The notes: generated from the sequence alone by a model not told the origin. A stretch of DNA of 64,000 nt from Winogradskyella jejuensis (GCF_900129745.1 NZ_FQWS01000001.1:434001-498000); one strand, 5' to 3'. Positions 25,985-36,059 are shown, numbered from the stretch's first letter. Translations and numbers: made by a program.

Positions 25985-27253
25985 ATGGAATCAGTACAAG
26001 CCATAAAACAACGTTTCGGGATTATTGGTAACGACGCCAAACTCAATCGCGCTATAGAAAAAGCGATACAAGTAGCGCCTACCGATATTTCTATTTTAGT
26101 AACAGGAGAAAGTGGTGTTGGTAAAGAGAGTATTCCAAAAATCATACACCAATTATCTCATCGCAAACACGGAAAATATATTGCCGTAAACTGTGGTGCT
26201 ATTCCAGAAGGCACAATTGATAGCGAACTATTCGGGCATGAAAAAGGAGCTTTCACAGGAGCCACACAAACACGTTCTGGATATTTTGAAGTTGCTGATG
26301 GCGGAACCATTTTCTTAGATGAAGTTGGTGAACTACCGTTAACTACTCAGGTGCGTTTATTACGTGTTTTAGAGAATGGTGAATTTATAAAAGTAGGTTC
26401 TAGTAAAGTTCAAAAAACAGATGTACGTATTGTAGCTGCTACAAACGTAAATATGTTTGAAGCTATTAAAAAAGAAAAGTTTCGCGAAGATTTATATTAT
26501 AGACTTAGCACTATAGAAATTAACCTTCCTGCATTGCGCGAACGTAAAGAAGACATTCACTTATTATTTAGAAAATTCGCCAGTGACTTTGCTCTAAAAT
26601 ATAAGATGCCAACAATAAAGTTAACAGACGAAGCTGTACAATTGCTTTTACGCTACCGTTGGAACGGAAATATTCGTCAATTGCGTAACGTTGCCGAGCA
26701 AGTTTCTGTATTAGAACACAATAGAACAATTAGTGCTTCTACGTTGCAAGGTTATCTTCCAACTGGCGCTGGCCAAAACTTACCAGCAGTTATCAAAGAC
26801 ACTAAATCCGAAAGTGATTTTAGTACAGAACGTGAGATATTATATAAGGTATTATTTGATATGAAGAGTGATTTGAATGACCTCAAAAAACTCACCATGG
26901 AACTTATGAAGAGTGGCAATGCATCAGATGTACAAAAAGACAACGAAGGCTTAATTCAAAAAATATACGGAAATGATGATACTTCAGATTTTGAAGAAAC
27001 CGTAGAAGACCTCTCCGTTTTAGCCATCCCAGAACACAAAGAAGAAACTCCCGAAATTATATCTAGTAACGAAGATAAGTATCACTTTGCTGAAGAGATT
27101 GAAGAAGAAGAAACCTTATCACTGCATGATAAAGAACTAGAATTAATTAAAAAATCACTTGAACGTCATAACGGAAAGCGTAAATTAGCCGCTGCAGAGT
27201 TGGGCATTAGCGAACGTACGTTATATAGAAAGATAAAGCAATACGATTTATAA
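25985..27253 (+). CDS. Sigma-54-dependent transcriptional activator (no receiver domain)
   Basis: A 422-residue bacterial enhancer-binding protein. The AAA+ domain starts almost at residue 1: Walker A GESGVGKES at 41-49, the sigma-54 contact loop GAFTGA near residue 86, Walker B TIFLDEVG near 110 and an arginine-rich sensor. The C-terminal helix-turn-helix is Fis-like (KLAAAELGISERTLYRKIK). There is no N-terminal receiver, GAF or PAS domain, so control must come from expression level or a partner; an acidic linker (about 310-375) replaces it. It lies 27 bp before lptE and likely begins this gene run. Confidence 0.93.
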   Translation: MESVQAIKQRFGIIGNDAKLNRAIEKAIQVAPTDISILVTGESGVGKESIPKIIHQLSHRKHGKYIAVNCGAIPEGTIDSELFGHEKGAFTGATQTRSGYFEVADGGTIFLDEVGELPLTTQVRLLRVLENGEFIKVGSSKVQKTDVRIVAATNVNMFEAIKKEKFREDLYYRLSTIEINLPALRERKEDIHLLFRKFASDFALKYKMPTIKLTDEAVQLLLRYRWNGNIRQLRNVAEQVSVLEHNRTISASTLQGYLPTGAGQNLPAVIKDTKSESDFSTEREILYKVLFDMKSDLNDLKKLTMELMKSGNASDVQKDNEGLIQKIYGNDDTSDFEETVEDLSVLAIPEHKEETPEIISSNEDKYHFAEEIEEEETLSLHDKELELIKKSLERHNGKRKLAAAELGISERTLYRKIKQYDL

Positions 27254-27280
27254 TTCGTTCGTTTTAGTAAAAAAACAGCA

Positions 27281-27781
27281 ATGAGAGTATACAAATTCAT
27301 TTTTATTTCAATATTATGTTTAAGCCTTTCTGGTTGTTGGCGTTATAGTTTTACAGGAGTAACTGAAGCTCCTGAAACTTTTCAAGTTAATTTCTTTCAG
27401 AATAACGCACCTTTAATTGAGCCGGGTTTAGATATTCAGTTTACTAACGCACTTCAAGACCTAATCCAAAACCAAACAAGCTCTAATCTAGTTACTTCAG
27501 GTGGTGAAGTCATTTTTGAAGGAGAAATTGTAGAATACAGAATTAGTCCTACAACAGCGACTTCAAACAATACAGCTGCTCAAAATAGGCTCACCATAGG
27601 CGTTAATGTAAGATATACAGATACAAAAGATGACGAAAAGAGTTTCGAACAACGCTTCTCTTTCTTTTTTGATTACGAAGGCAGCCAACTTTTAACTGGA
27701 GGTCAACGCGACACCGCGTGGGAAGAAATTTTTGAACGTATAACGCAAGATATTTTTCAAGCAGCATTTGCAGATTGGTAA
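27281..27781 (+). CDS. lptE: LPS assembly lipoprotein LptE (Bacteroidota type)
   Basis: A 166-residue outer-membrane lipoprotein with lipobox LSGC (Cys about residue 19) followed by WRYSFTG. The pattern GLDIQFTNALQDLIQNQ and the regularly spaced beta strands match the LptE family, the plug partner of LptD in LPS insertion. Position between a sigma-54 activator and a TPR gene followed by secG is the usual Flavobacteriaceae order. The next gene starts 1 bp after its stop. Confidence 0.85.
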   Translation: MRVYKFIFISILCLSLSGCWRYSFTGVTEAPETFQVNFFQNNAPLIEPGLDIQFTNALQDLIQNQTSSNLVTSGGEVIFEGEIVEYRISPTTATSNNTAAQNRLTIGVNVRYTDTKDDEKSFEQRFSFFFDYEGSQLLTGGQRDTAWEEIFERITQDIFQAAFADW

Positions 27782-27782
27782 T

Positions 27783-28658
27783 ATGCAATTACAAGAACTC
27801 ACTCACATATTGCAACACCCAGAAATGCTTAAGCCAGAACAAATTACTGAGCTTAAGTCGCTAGTTGATACTTACCCTTATTTTCAGCCTGCACGCGCAC
27901 TTTATCTTAAAGCTCTAAAAAACAAAGACAGTTACAAGTATAACAATGCTTTAAAGGTCACCGCAGCACACACCACAGATAGAAGCATTTTATTCGACTT
28001 TATTACTTCAGAAGTTTTTAATCAGAATGAAATTTCTGAGCAAATCAAACAAAACTCAGAGTATATAAAAGCTATCGAAGTCAATGCTGTTGATGATATT
28101 TCTATAAACAGAAGCGTTACTATTGATGATGCTTTAAAACAACAAGTTGAAGCTACCGAAGGTGTTTTAGACCCCAATCTTTTTAAACAAAAAGAGCAAA
28201 CACAACAGAATTTTGAGACTTTTGAAAAACCAAACCTTGAAGAAAAGCTTCAAATTGGTAAACCTTTAGAATTTTCGAATTCAGAAACACATTCGTTTTC
28301 AGAATGGTTAAAAATTACGAGTTTTAAACCTATAGACAGAAGCCAAGATAAAGCGCAACATCAAGCACCTTTGATGGGCAAGTTAGACACAATTGATAAA
28401 TTCATTACTGAAAATCCTAAAATAAAACCCACAGTAAATACCCCAAAACCAAAGCTAGTTAACAATGAAGATAGTATTGAAGACAGCCTAATGACAGAGA
28501 CTTTGGCGCGTATTTACCTTGAACAAAAGAACTACGATAAGGCAATTCAATCTTACCGAATTTTAAGTTTGAAATATCCAGAAAAAAGTAGTTTCTTTGC
28601 AGACCAAATTAAAGCGGTAAAAGAATTAAGAGAACGAAATAACACAGACAATGACTAA
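27783..28658 (+). CDS. TPR-containing protein of unknown role
   Basis: From ATG 27783 the protein has 291 residues. It begins with a helical segment (HPEMLKPEQITELKSLVDTYPYFQPARALYLKALK, a TPR-like hairpin), has a charged, probably disordered middle part, and ends with a clear TPR unit (ETLARIYLEQKNYDKAIQSYRILSLKYPEKSSFFADQI). No signal peptide is seen, so it is likely cytoplasmic. It overlaps secG by 8 bp and follows lptE by 1 bp, which suggests shared expression; its job is unknown. Confidence 0.75.
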   Translation: MQLQELTHILQHPEMLKPEQITELKSLVDTYPYFQPARALYLKALKNKDSYKYNNALKVTAAHTTDRSILFDFITSEVFNQNEISEQIKQNSEYIKAIEVNAVDDISINRSVTIDDALKQQVEATEGVLDPNLFKQKEQTQQNFETFEKPNLEEKLQIGKPLEFSNSETHSFSEWLKITSFKPIDRSQDKAQHQAPLMGKLDTIDKFITENPKIKPTVNTPKPKLVNNEDSIEDSLMTETLARIYLEQKNYDKAIQSYRILSLKYPEKSSFFADQIKAVKELRERNNTDND

Positions 28659-28989
28659 GTTTACAATATTTTTAATATTAATCGTAGTAGTAGCCTTTTT
28701 ACTAGTCATAGTAATTATGGTACAAAACCCTAAAGGTGGTGGATTATCATCTTCTTTTGGAGGTGGTGGCACTCAGCAATTAGGTGGTGTAAAAAAGACA
28801 GGAGACTTCTTAGATAAGAGTACTTGGTTTTTAGCAACTCTTTTAATTGCCTTAATTTTATTATCTAACATAACTATTGAAGGTGCTGGTGGTGTAAGCG
28901 ATTCTAAAGCATTAGATACTGAAGAAACAACACAACAGCCAGTAACGCCTCCTGCGACAACGGACGATTCAACAGATAGCGGAAACTAA
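28651..28989 (+). CDS. secG: Preprotein translocase subunit SecG
   Basis: A 112-residue membrane protein with two spans (about residues 3-22 and 55-74) flanking a Gly-rich cytoplasmic loop (QNPKGGGLSSSFGGGG), the SecG signature. It stabilises the SecYEG channel. The C-terminus is a Thr/Pro-rich tail. Overlaps the upstream TPR gene by 8 bp and is followed by a terminator, closing the run before groES. Confidence 0.93.
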   Translation: MTKFTIFLILIVVVAFLLVIVIMVQNPKGGGLSSSFGGGGTQQLGGVKKTGDFLDKSTWFLATLLIALILLSNITIEGAGGVSDSKALDTEETTQQPVTPPATTDDSTDSGN

Positions 28990-29010
28990 TCTTGCTATTC
29001 AACAATATTT

Positions 29011-29036
29011 AAAGCCAACTCCTGTAGTTGGCTTTT
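29011..29036 (+). terminator. Terminator after secG
   Basis: A perfect 10-bp stem AAAGCCAACT / AGTTGGCTTT with a 5-nt loop and a following T run, 21 bp past the secG stop. Confidence 0.9.
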
Positions 29037-29066
29037 TTGTTTTAGATGGGCATTTTCTGAAACTTT

Positions 29067-29113
29067 GTCAGTCTATTTGACTTGGCATAATTTTCGAATT
29101 ACGCGAAGCGTAA
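29067..29113 (+). promoter_or_regulatory. groESL control region: GTCA/TGAC pair, sigma-54-like box, hairpin
   Basis: Three elements lie in line upstream of groES. GTCA-N7-TGAC (29067-29081) is an inverted half-site pair. TGGCATAATTTTCGAA (29083-29098) resembles a sigma-54 promoter (TGGCAC-N5-TTGCA) but its -12 part is TCGAA rather than TTGCA. TTACGC-GAA-GCGTAA (29099-29113) is a 6-bp hairpin 31 bp before the ATG. No CIRCE element (TTAGCACTC) is present. The control mechanism is an inference. Confidence 0.45.
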
Positions 29114-29144
29114 ATTTAATTTTTAATAACAAAATATATAACAA

Positions 29145-29420
29145 ATGGCTTTAAACATTAAACCTTTAGCAGATCGTGTTCTAGTAGAACCGTCAGCTGC
29201 TGAAACAAAAACAGCATCTGGAATTATTATTCCTGATAACGCAAAAGAGAAACCACAAAAAGGAACTGTTGTGGCTGTAGGTAATGGTAAAAAAGACGAA
29301 CCTTTAACTGTCAAAGTTGGTGATGTTGTACTTTATGGAAAGTATGGTGGCACCGAGCTTAAACTAGAAGGTAAAGATTATTTAATGATGCGCGAGAGTG
29401 ATATTCTTGCAATTGTTTAA
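29145..29420 (+). CDS. groES: Co-chaperonin GroES
   Basis: A 91-residue co-chaperonin (GroES fold) with the typical start [12 protein letters not shown], a mobile loop around [16 protein letters not shown], and the C-terminal [15 protein letters not shown]. It caps GroEL during folding. Located 21 bp before groEL in a bicistronic unit with its own control region. Confidence 0.97.
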   Translation: MALNIKPLADRVLVEPSAAETKTASGIIIPDNAKEKPQKGTVVAVGNGKKDEPLTVKVGDVVLYGKYGGTELKLEGKDYLMMRESDILAIV

Positions 29421-29429
29421 TTAGAATAA

Positions 29430-31073
<1,644 letters not shown>

Positions 31074-31140
31074 ACGGTCAGCGACTGCAGGCAACGAATT
31101 CACTGTCGTGTGAATATCTTTGTCTGAATTACAAGCTTAA

Positions 31141-31172
31141 AAGCCTTTGATGAAAATCAGAGGCTTTTTCTT
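31141..31172 (+). terminator. Terminator after groEL
   Basis: An 11-bp stem AAGCCTTTGAT / ATCAGAGGCTT (one G:U) with a GAAA loop, followed by a T run. It ends the groESL transcript. Confidence 0.88.
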
Positions 31173-31213
31173 TTGCATTTTTATTTTTTAAATTTAAACA
31201 AAATCGAGTGATT

Positions 31214-31861
31214 ATGTCAAAACTTAAAAAGAAGTTTAAATACGCCTTCGGTGAAATTCTTATTGTTATTATTGGTATTTCATTAGCCTTTGCAATGAAT
31301 AAATGGGGTGAAAACACATCAAACAAAGCTGAGAAAGAACAATATATTGCAAACTTAAAACTAGATATTACCTCAGACAAAAAGCAATTAGAATCTAATC
31401 TAGATATTATCCTCCAAAAAATAAAACAAGCAGAAGACGTTATTTCTATTCTAGGAAAAGACGCGAAAAATAAAAATCAACGGTTAAGGTCTATATACAA
31501 TATTGCCAACCTTACGAGCTTTACACCAAAAGACTATACACATCAAACACTTATAAACTCAGGCGATTTAAAACTTATGAATGATTTTGAGCTTAAAACA
31601 GCTATACAAAAACATTATTCTGATTATGAAAAAATTCTTAACGCATACGAGCGGCAAGAAATTATTAACCGAGATTATATAGGAAATTATTTTATCTACA
31701 ATACAGATTACGATTTAGTTCGTGAAGGTAAATCACCTTTTAAGGATGAGAAATTATTAAAAAATATTATGCAAAGTGCAAGAGGTTCTTTGATGTATAA
31801 AAGAGATGCAACAATAAATGGTATTAAAAGTTGTGATAGTATTTTAAAATTTCTTAATTAA
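31214..31861 (+). CDS. DUF6090-like membrane-anchored hypothetical protein
   Basis: From ATG 31214 the protein has 215 residues; a GTG 6 bp earlier is a less likely start. A basic N-terminus (KLKKKFKYAFGE) precedes one membrane span (ILIVIIGISLAFAMNKW), then a helical soluble domain with NKAEKEQYIANLKLDI. This start is typical of the DUF6090 family in Bacteroidota, which has no known function. It stands alone between two terminators; the downstream one is a 46-bp palindrome covering its stop codon. Confidence 0.7.
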   Translation: MSKLKKKFKYAFGEILIVIIGISLAFAMNKWGENTSNKAEKEQYIANLKLDITSDKKQLESNLDIILQKIKQAEDVISILGKDAKNKNQRLRSIYNIANLTSFTPKDYTHQTLINSGDLKLMNDFELKTAIQKHYSDYEKILNAYERQEIINRDYIGNYFIYNTDYDLVREGKSPFKDEKLLKNIMQSARGSLMYKRDATINGIKSCDSILKFLN

Positions 31862-31900
31862 TAAAAAGCCCAAATTTAAATTTGGGCTTTTTATTAATTA
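31855..31900. terminator. 46-bp perfect palindrome, bidirectional terminator
   Basis: Two 23-base arms centred on AAATTT/AAATTT are exact reverse complements with no spacer. The core GCCCAAATTT / AAATTTGGGC is flanked by A and T runs, so a hairpin followed by U residues forms on either strand. It covers the stop codons of the DUF6090 gene and the HMA gene that converge here. Confidence 0.9.
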
Positions 31901-32244
31901 TGTGCTTTTACCACATCTTCATCTCTATACTTACAACAAGGATTAACAGAGTTGTAAGCTTCATCTGTTGCTTTAACAGCTTTGGTATCATGACCAACTG
32001 CGGCTAAGTTTTTGGAAATCGTTTCCACATTAGTTTTACGCTCGTCAAAAATGAGTTTTAACTCGTGGGTTTTTACATTCCAAATGGCCGACTTTACACC
32101 TTTAGTGCGTATCGCTGCTTTTTCAATACGTTCTTTACACATCATGCAAACACCATCAACTTCAATGATTTGCTTTGCGTTTTTGTTTTGTGAGAATGCT
32201 AAAAAACCTATTAGCATTACTGAAAGTGTTATTAGTTTTTTCAT
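31894..32244 (-). CDS. Secreted heavy-metal-associated (HMA) domain protein
   Basis: From ATG 32244 the protein has 116 residues with a signal peptide (MKKLITLSVMLIGFLAFSQ). The HMA metal site is the CMMC pair in DGVCMMCKERIEKAA, and a second pair, CC, lies near the C-terminus (NPCCKYRD). It probably binds copper or a similar soft metal in the periplasm. An upstream in-frame ATG at 32346 would bury the signal. It starts 1 bp after the TonB receptor's stop, so the two are likely one operon. Confidence 0.88.
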   Translation of the reverse strand: MKKLITLSVMLIGFLAFSQNKNAKQIIEVDGVCMMCKERIEKAAIRTKGVKSAIWNVKTHELKLIFDERKTNVETISKNLAAVGHDTKAVKATDEAYNSVNPCCKYRDEDVVKAHN

Positions 32245-32245
32245 A

Positions 32246-34483
32246 TTATTTAATTTTATAGCGTAGGCCTGCATAATACATGCTTCCAAATATTGGGCCA
32301 TACACAAAGTTACTATCAAAATTTGAACCAAAAGGATTATCTGCACTAATAATTGGATTAGGCTGCCTTACATTGGTCACATTTTCGCCTCCGACATATA
32401 TTTCAAACTTTGGCGAGAATACTTTAGTTACCTGTAAATTCAAAGTCCCTACAGTTGTCGACTCTACTGGTAATTGAAATTGTGGTGCACTTAAACTAGT
32501 ATCCGGGAAACGTTGCTCACTCAACCAATTGTATGTCGCATCAAACTTCCATTGTGAGCCATTATCTTTTCGTTTTGTTTCGTAAGCGGCATTTACAAAA
32601 AAGCGATGACGTGGTAACAATGGTTTTTGCAATCGGCCAGAATTGTAATCGGTTTTAATATCATAAAACTTATAGGCTGTCCGCAAATCAAAACCTTCAA
32701 ACGCATTGTAATTTAACTCTACTTGAAAACTATTAGCGTAACTTTTTCCATTAAGATTGTAGAAATTAATCTCAAAAGGGTTTTCCCAATCTACAACGAC
32801 TTGATTTTGAAAATTGGTTCTGTAATAATCTAAAGTGATATCGCCTTTTCTACCAAATAAGTGAAATCCTTGTAAATAGCTCACGCCATAATTCCAAGCA
32901 ATTTCGGGGTCTAATCCATAGATTTTTCCACCAGAGTTTGTGATATTAATTTGTCTCGAGCTTGAAAATAAGTTCTGGTTTTCAGCAAAAATATTTGCAC
33001 TTCTTATGCCTCGCCCTGCTGATACCCTGAATGCTGATTTTTCCCAAGGCGTGTAACGCAAATGAAAACGCGGCGTTACAAAAAAGCCAAATCGGTTATG
33101 CTGGTCAGCACGAATACCTGCTGTTAATGTTAGATTCTCTAAGTCATCATATGCGTATTCAAAAAAGCCACCGATAGAGTTTTCTGTTCGCTCATATGTA
33201 TCCGTATTAACACCCTCATCATAATGGTCTAACGTAAAGCTTACTCCTGTTTTTACCTTATGTCGGGAATCTGAAATAATACTATTATAGACAAGATTTG
33301 AGTAGAAACTATTATGGACTATATCATAAGTATTCAAACCAAAATAAGAATCTTGGTTGTGATGACTGAATGAGGTTTGGAATCCCAAACTTTGCCAAGG
33401 CACTTCAGGGTTAACATAACCTAATTTTGCAGTAATATCGAAACGCTCAGTATCGATTTCACTTCCCCAGTTGTTTGTAGTTCCTCTATCCGTATCGGGA
33501 TTAAAATTGAGTTGTCCAGCTTGTTTTTCATCATTTAAATAACGAACATTTATAAAACTTACAATCCCCTTTTCACCATCAATATATTGCCAACGATTCA
33601 TCACGTTAATTTGATTGTAAAGTGGCATATCTAGGAAGCCATCGTTATTGACATCGTGCTTTTGCTGTAATGTATTACCATGAAGATATAGACCTGTGCT
33701 CCACTTCTCACCTATTTTAGTATTGAAGTGTGTGTTGAGTTCTAGACGTTCGCTTGTTGCGGCATACAGATTAACAAACAACTTATTATCTGTTGATGGC
33801 TTTACCAATTCGGCATTAATTTGGCCAGCAATACTTTCGTATCCATTGATAACGCTCCCAGCACCTTTAGTAATCTGAATACTCTCTACCCACGTCCCAG
33901 GTATAAAACTCAATCCATAGGTTTGAGCTGCACCTCGAACAGTTGGTACGTTTTCGTTAGTGATTAATATGTAAGGAGATCTTAGACCTAACATCTTAAT
34001 CTGCCTTGCTCCTGTAACCGCATCAGCAAAATTAACGTCAATGGACGGGTTGGTTTCAAAGCTTTCAGAGAGATTACAGCAAGCTGCTTTTAATAATTCG
34101 TCACTACTTACAGTAAAGGTATTTGTAGCCTTTAAATAAGACTTGGCTGTTGCTAATTTTCGAGATGTAATGGTGACCTCATCTAAACTTGATGTGGATT
34201 GCAATACATGTCTGATTGCATTGTTAGAAGTAATCGTCAATGTATCGGTTTTAAAACCAACATAGCTGATGACTAATTTTGAATATGAACTTTCGTATGG
34301 GATTGAGAATTTACCATCTTCGTCTGTCATCGTACCAATAGTTGTGTTTAGCCAATATACGTTAGCGCCTGGCAGAGGCAGCTCTTTATTTTCAACGGAT
34401 TCCAAAACAATTCCGTTTAACGTTTCTTGAGATAAAATTGTGCTTGAAACTAGTAATGCACAAAAAAATATATAGATTTTCAT
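32246..34483 (-). CDS. TonB-dependent receptor (metal-associated locus)
   Basis: A 745-residue outer-membrane receptor: signal peptide, an N-terminal carboxypeptidase-like beta-sandwich (GIVLESVENKELPLPGANVYW), a plug domain (about residues 105-220; SFETNPSIDVNFADAV, IKMLGLRSPYILI) and a beta-barrel ending in the aromatic ...GLRYKIK. No SusC-type extended N-terminus is present and no SusD gene is nearby. The neighbours, an HMA protein and a HYC_CC_PP protein, suggest metal or metal-chelate import. Confidence 0.9.
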   Translation of the reverse strand: MKIYIFFCALLVSSTILSQETLNGIVLESVENKELPLPGANVYWLNTTIGTMTDEDGKFSIPYESSYSKLVISYVGFKTDTLTITSNNAIRHVLQSTSSLDEVTITSRKLATAKSYLKATNTFTVSSDELLKAACCNLSESFETNPSIDVNFADAVTGARQIKMLGLRSPYILITNENVPTVRGAAQTYGLSFIPGTWVESIQITKGAGSVINGYESIAGQINAELVKPSTDNKLFVNLYAATSERLELNTHFNTKIGEKWSTGLYLHGNTLQQKHDVNNDGFLDMPLYNQINVMNRWQYIDGEKGIVSFINVRYLNDEKQAGQLNFNPDTDRGTTNNWGSEIDTERFDITAKLGYVNPEVPWQSLGFQTSFSHHNQDSYFGLNTYDIVHNSFYSNLVYNSIISDSRHKVKTGVSFTLDHYDEGVNTDTYERTENSIGGFFEYAYDDLENLTLTAGIRADQHNRFGFFVTPRFHLRYTPWEKSAFRVSAGRGIRSANIFAENQNLFSSSRQINITNSGGKIYGLDPEIAWNYGVSYLQGFHLFGRKGDITLDYYRTNFQNQVVVDWENPFEINFYNLNGKSYANSFQVELNYNAFEGFDLRTAYKFYDIKTDYNSGRLQKPLLPRHRFFVNAAYETKRKDNGSQWKFDATYNWLSEQRFPDTSLSAPQFQLPVESTTVGTLNLQVTKVFSPKFEIYVGGENVTNVRQPNPIISADNPFGSNFDSNFVYGPIFGSMYYAGLRYKIK

Positions 34484-34537
34484 TTTAGAATTTAAATATA
34501 GTTAATACTCCTTTTATTATTAAAAAGGTGAACTATA

Positions 34538-34942
34538 TCAAATTAAAAAAACATCATCCAAGAGTTGGATGTCGTAAACCAAGTTTGGTGGTGAGTAATC
34601 TTTATGCGGAATAATCTGCTTTGGCAGACTCTCATATAATAGCGAAAATGAATATACATACGCCGTAATAAATGTTTGAGATTCAAAATCTAAATCATCA
34701 AAAGTTACAGATTGCAATTCATCTTGCCCTTCAATAATATCAACCGTGTCTTTACAACAAGACTTTTTCATAGTCATTTTTGAGGGCATTTCCATTCCAC
34801 AGCCTTGAGCTTCAGAAAAAATTGCAACATCAACCAGACGATTACCACAATAGTGCTTTTCAACCGTAAATGAAAAGGTTGAAAACAACACCAAAACTGA
34901 TAGTGCTACTGAAAAAATCTTATGTGATAGCAAATATTTCAC
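34538..34942 (-). CDS. HYC_CC_PP family protein
   Basis: A 134-residue secreted protein carrying the three motifs that name the family: HYC (KHYCGN), CC (KSCCKD) and PP (YSPPNLVY), after an N-terminal hydrophobic signal. Family function is unknown but it recurs beside metal-related TonB receptors. The start codon is GTG at 34942; a -7-like box TAACTTTG (minus strand 34954-34947) ends only 4 bp upstream, so the mRNA may be leaderless. The TonB receptor gene follows after 54 bp. Confidence 0.85.
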   Translation of the reverse strand: MKYLLSHKIFSVALSVLVLFSTFSFTVEKHYCGNRLVDVAIFSEAQGCGMEMPSKMTMKKSCCKDTVDIIEGQDELQSVTFDDLDFESQTFITAYVYSFSLLYESLPKQIIPHKDYSPPNLVYDIQLLDDVFLI

Positions 34943-34991
34943 ATTGCAAAGTTAATCAAAAACACACAACTAGATGAAGTTTACAACTTCC

Positions 34992-35420
34992 TTAACGTTT
35001 TAGTTTATAATAATATAACGCAGGAAGCAATAGAAGTAACAATATTGGTTGGATTAAAAATCGACGTACATTAAAAAACAAATAATAGTCTTCTTGGCGG
35101 GGATTAATCACGAAGTATAAAAACGGAACTAAAAAGCACAAATAAGCAACAGCATATATGATTATTGAAAATTTTATCATTTGCTTATCCTTAAAGGCGC
35201 AATAGATAATACCTAAAGACAACAGGGTATTTATAAGATAGCGTAAGGATGTAAAAAACACCAATTTGGCTACCTCACGTCTTGGACTGTCTATGTAGAG
35301 ATAATCGTTCTCAAAAAACAGCAAATAAGGATCATAGAATAGCACATCTTCAAAAGCACGAACCAAAATAAGCAACACCAAAAGTACTGCAGCAATGCTA
35401 TATGAAAGCGCTTTAGACAT
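34992..35420 (-). CDS. Exosortase F-associated membrane protein
   Basis: From ATG 35420 the protein has 142 residues; a start at 35486 would overlap xrtF far more. Four hydrophobic segments are visible, and the conserved FEDVLFYDPYLLFF near residue 25 and RYLINTLLSLGIIY near 80 match the small partner of exosortase F in Flavobacteriaceae. Its role is unknown. It overlaps the 3' end of xrtF by 8 bp, implying coupled translation. Confidence 0.85.
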   Translation of the reverse strand: MSKALSYSIAAVLLVLLILVRAFEDVLFYDPYLLFFENDYLYIDSPRREVAKLVFFTSLRYLINTLLSLGIIYCAFKDKQMIKFSIIIYAVAYLCFLVPFLYFVINPRQEDYYLFFNVRRFLIQPILLLLLLPALYYYKLKR

Positions 35421-35967
35421 TTGCTGTTTTAACTTTTTTAGAAAAATGATTAACCCAAAACATCCATAGCAAAAAAACCATACCATAAATAGCTAATGGA
35501 AAAATAACTTCGTGCATAACCTCACTTCGCCAAGGGTAATGGTGTAAGCCAATAGTTAACAGAACTATCCTTATAAGATTTACTGCATAGATTAACACAC
35601 TACCTGCTAGTATAAACAGAAAGGTTCGCTTAAAGGTATCTGAAAATGCCACAACAAAGGCAATAAAAAGAATAATTACACTCATTCCATTACAACCCTC
35701 AATAACTCTAGCGATATATTTTTGCTCAACAAAAACCATTAGAGAAGGCTCATCGTAATGTGGCACAATATTCGTCCGGTAACCAAATGAATTTAAAACA
35801 GCTTCGGTTTGCTTACCAACTAAATTGGTTATGTAGTCTGGATAATGCTTAGAACCATCAGAAAAATCTAAGTAAAACTTATAGCCAATAGACAAAATAC
35901 TATACACCAAAACAAAGGTGAGTATAAAGCGAATAACAAGTTTGTATTTTGTAAGTAATGACCTCAA
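35413..35967 (-). CDS. xrtF: Exosortase family protein XrtF
   Basis: A 184-residue polytopic membrane protein with the exosortase/archaeosortase catalytic triad candidates in order: Cys92 in EGCNGMS, Arg133 in NLIRIVLL and His152 in VMHEVIF. These enzymes cut and sort PEP-CTERM-like proteins at the membrane. It is transcribed together with its associated protein, which overlaps it by 8 bp. No gene in the window shows an obvious tripartite sorting tail, so its substrate is unknown. Confidence 0.9.
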   Translation of the reverse strand: MRSLLTKYKLVIRFILTFVLVYSILSIGYKFYLDFSDGSKHYPDYITNLVGKQTEAVLNSFGYRTNIVPHYDEPSLMVFVEQKYIARVIEGCNGMSVIILFIAFVVAFSDTFKRTFLFILAGSVLIYAVNLIRIVLLTIGLHHYPWRSEVMHEVIFPLAIYGMVFLLWMFWVNHFSKKVKTANV

Positions 35968-36059
35968 AAGAAGACTTATGTTAGCGTGCTGTTAAATTTA
36001 TAGAATTGGAATTTGAAAGTAGCACTTTTTAGATATTTTTACCAAAATTTTTATTGCAA

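Noticed and set aside
29041-29144. CIRCE/HrcA operator before groES
   Set aside because: No TTAGCACTC-N9-GAGTGCTAA-like sequence is present.
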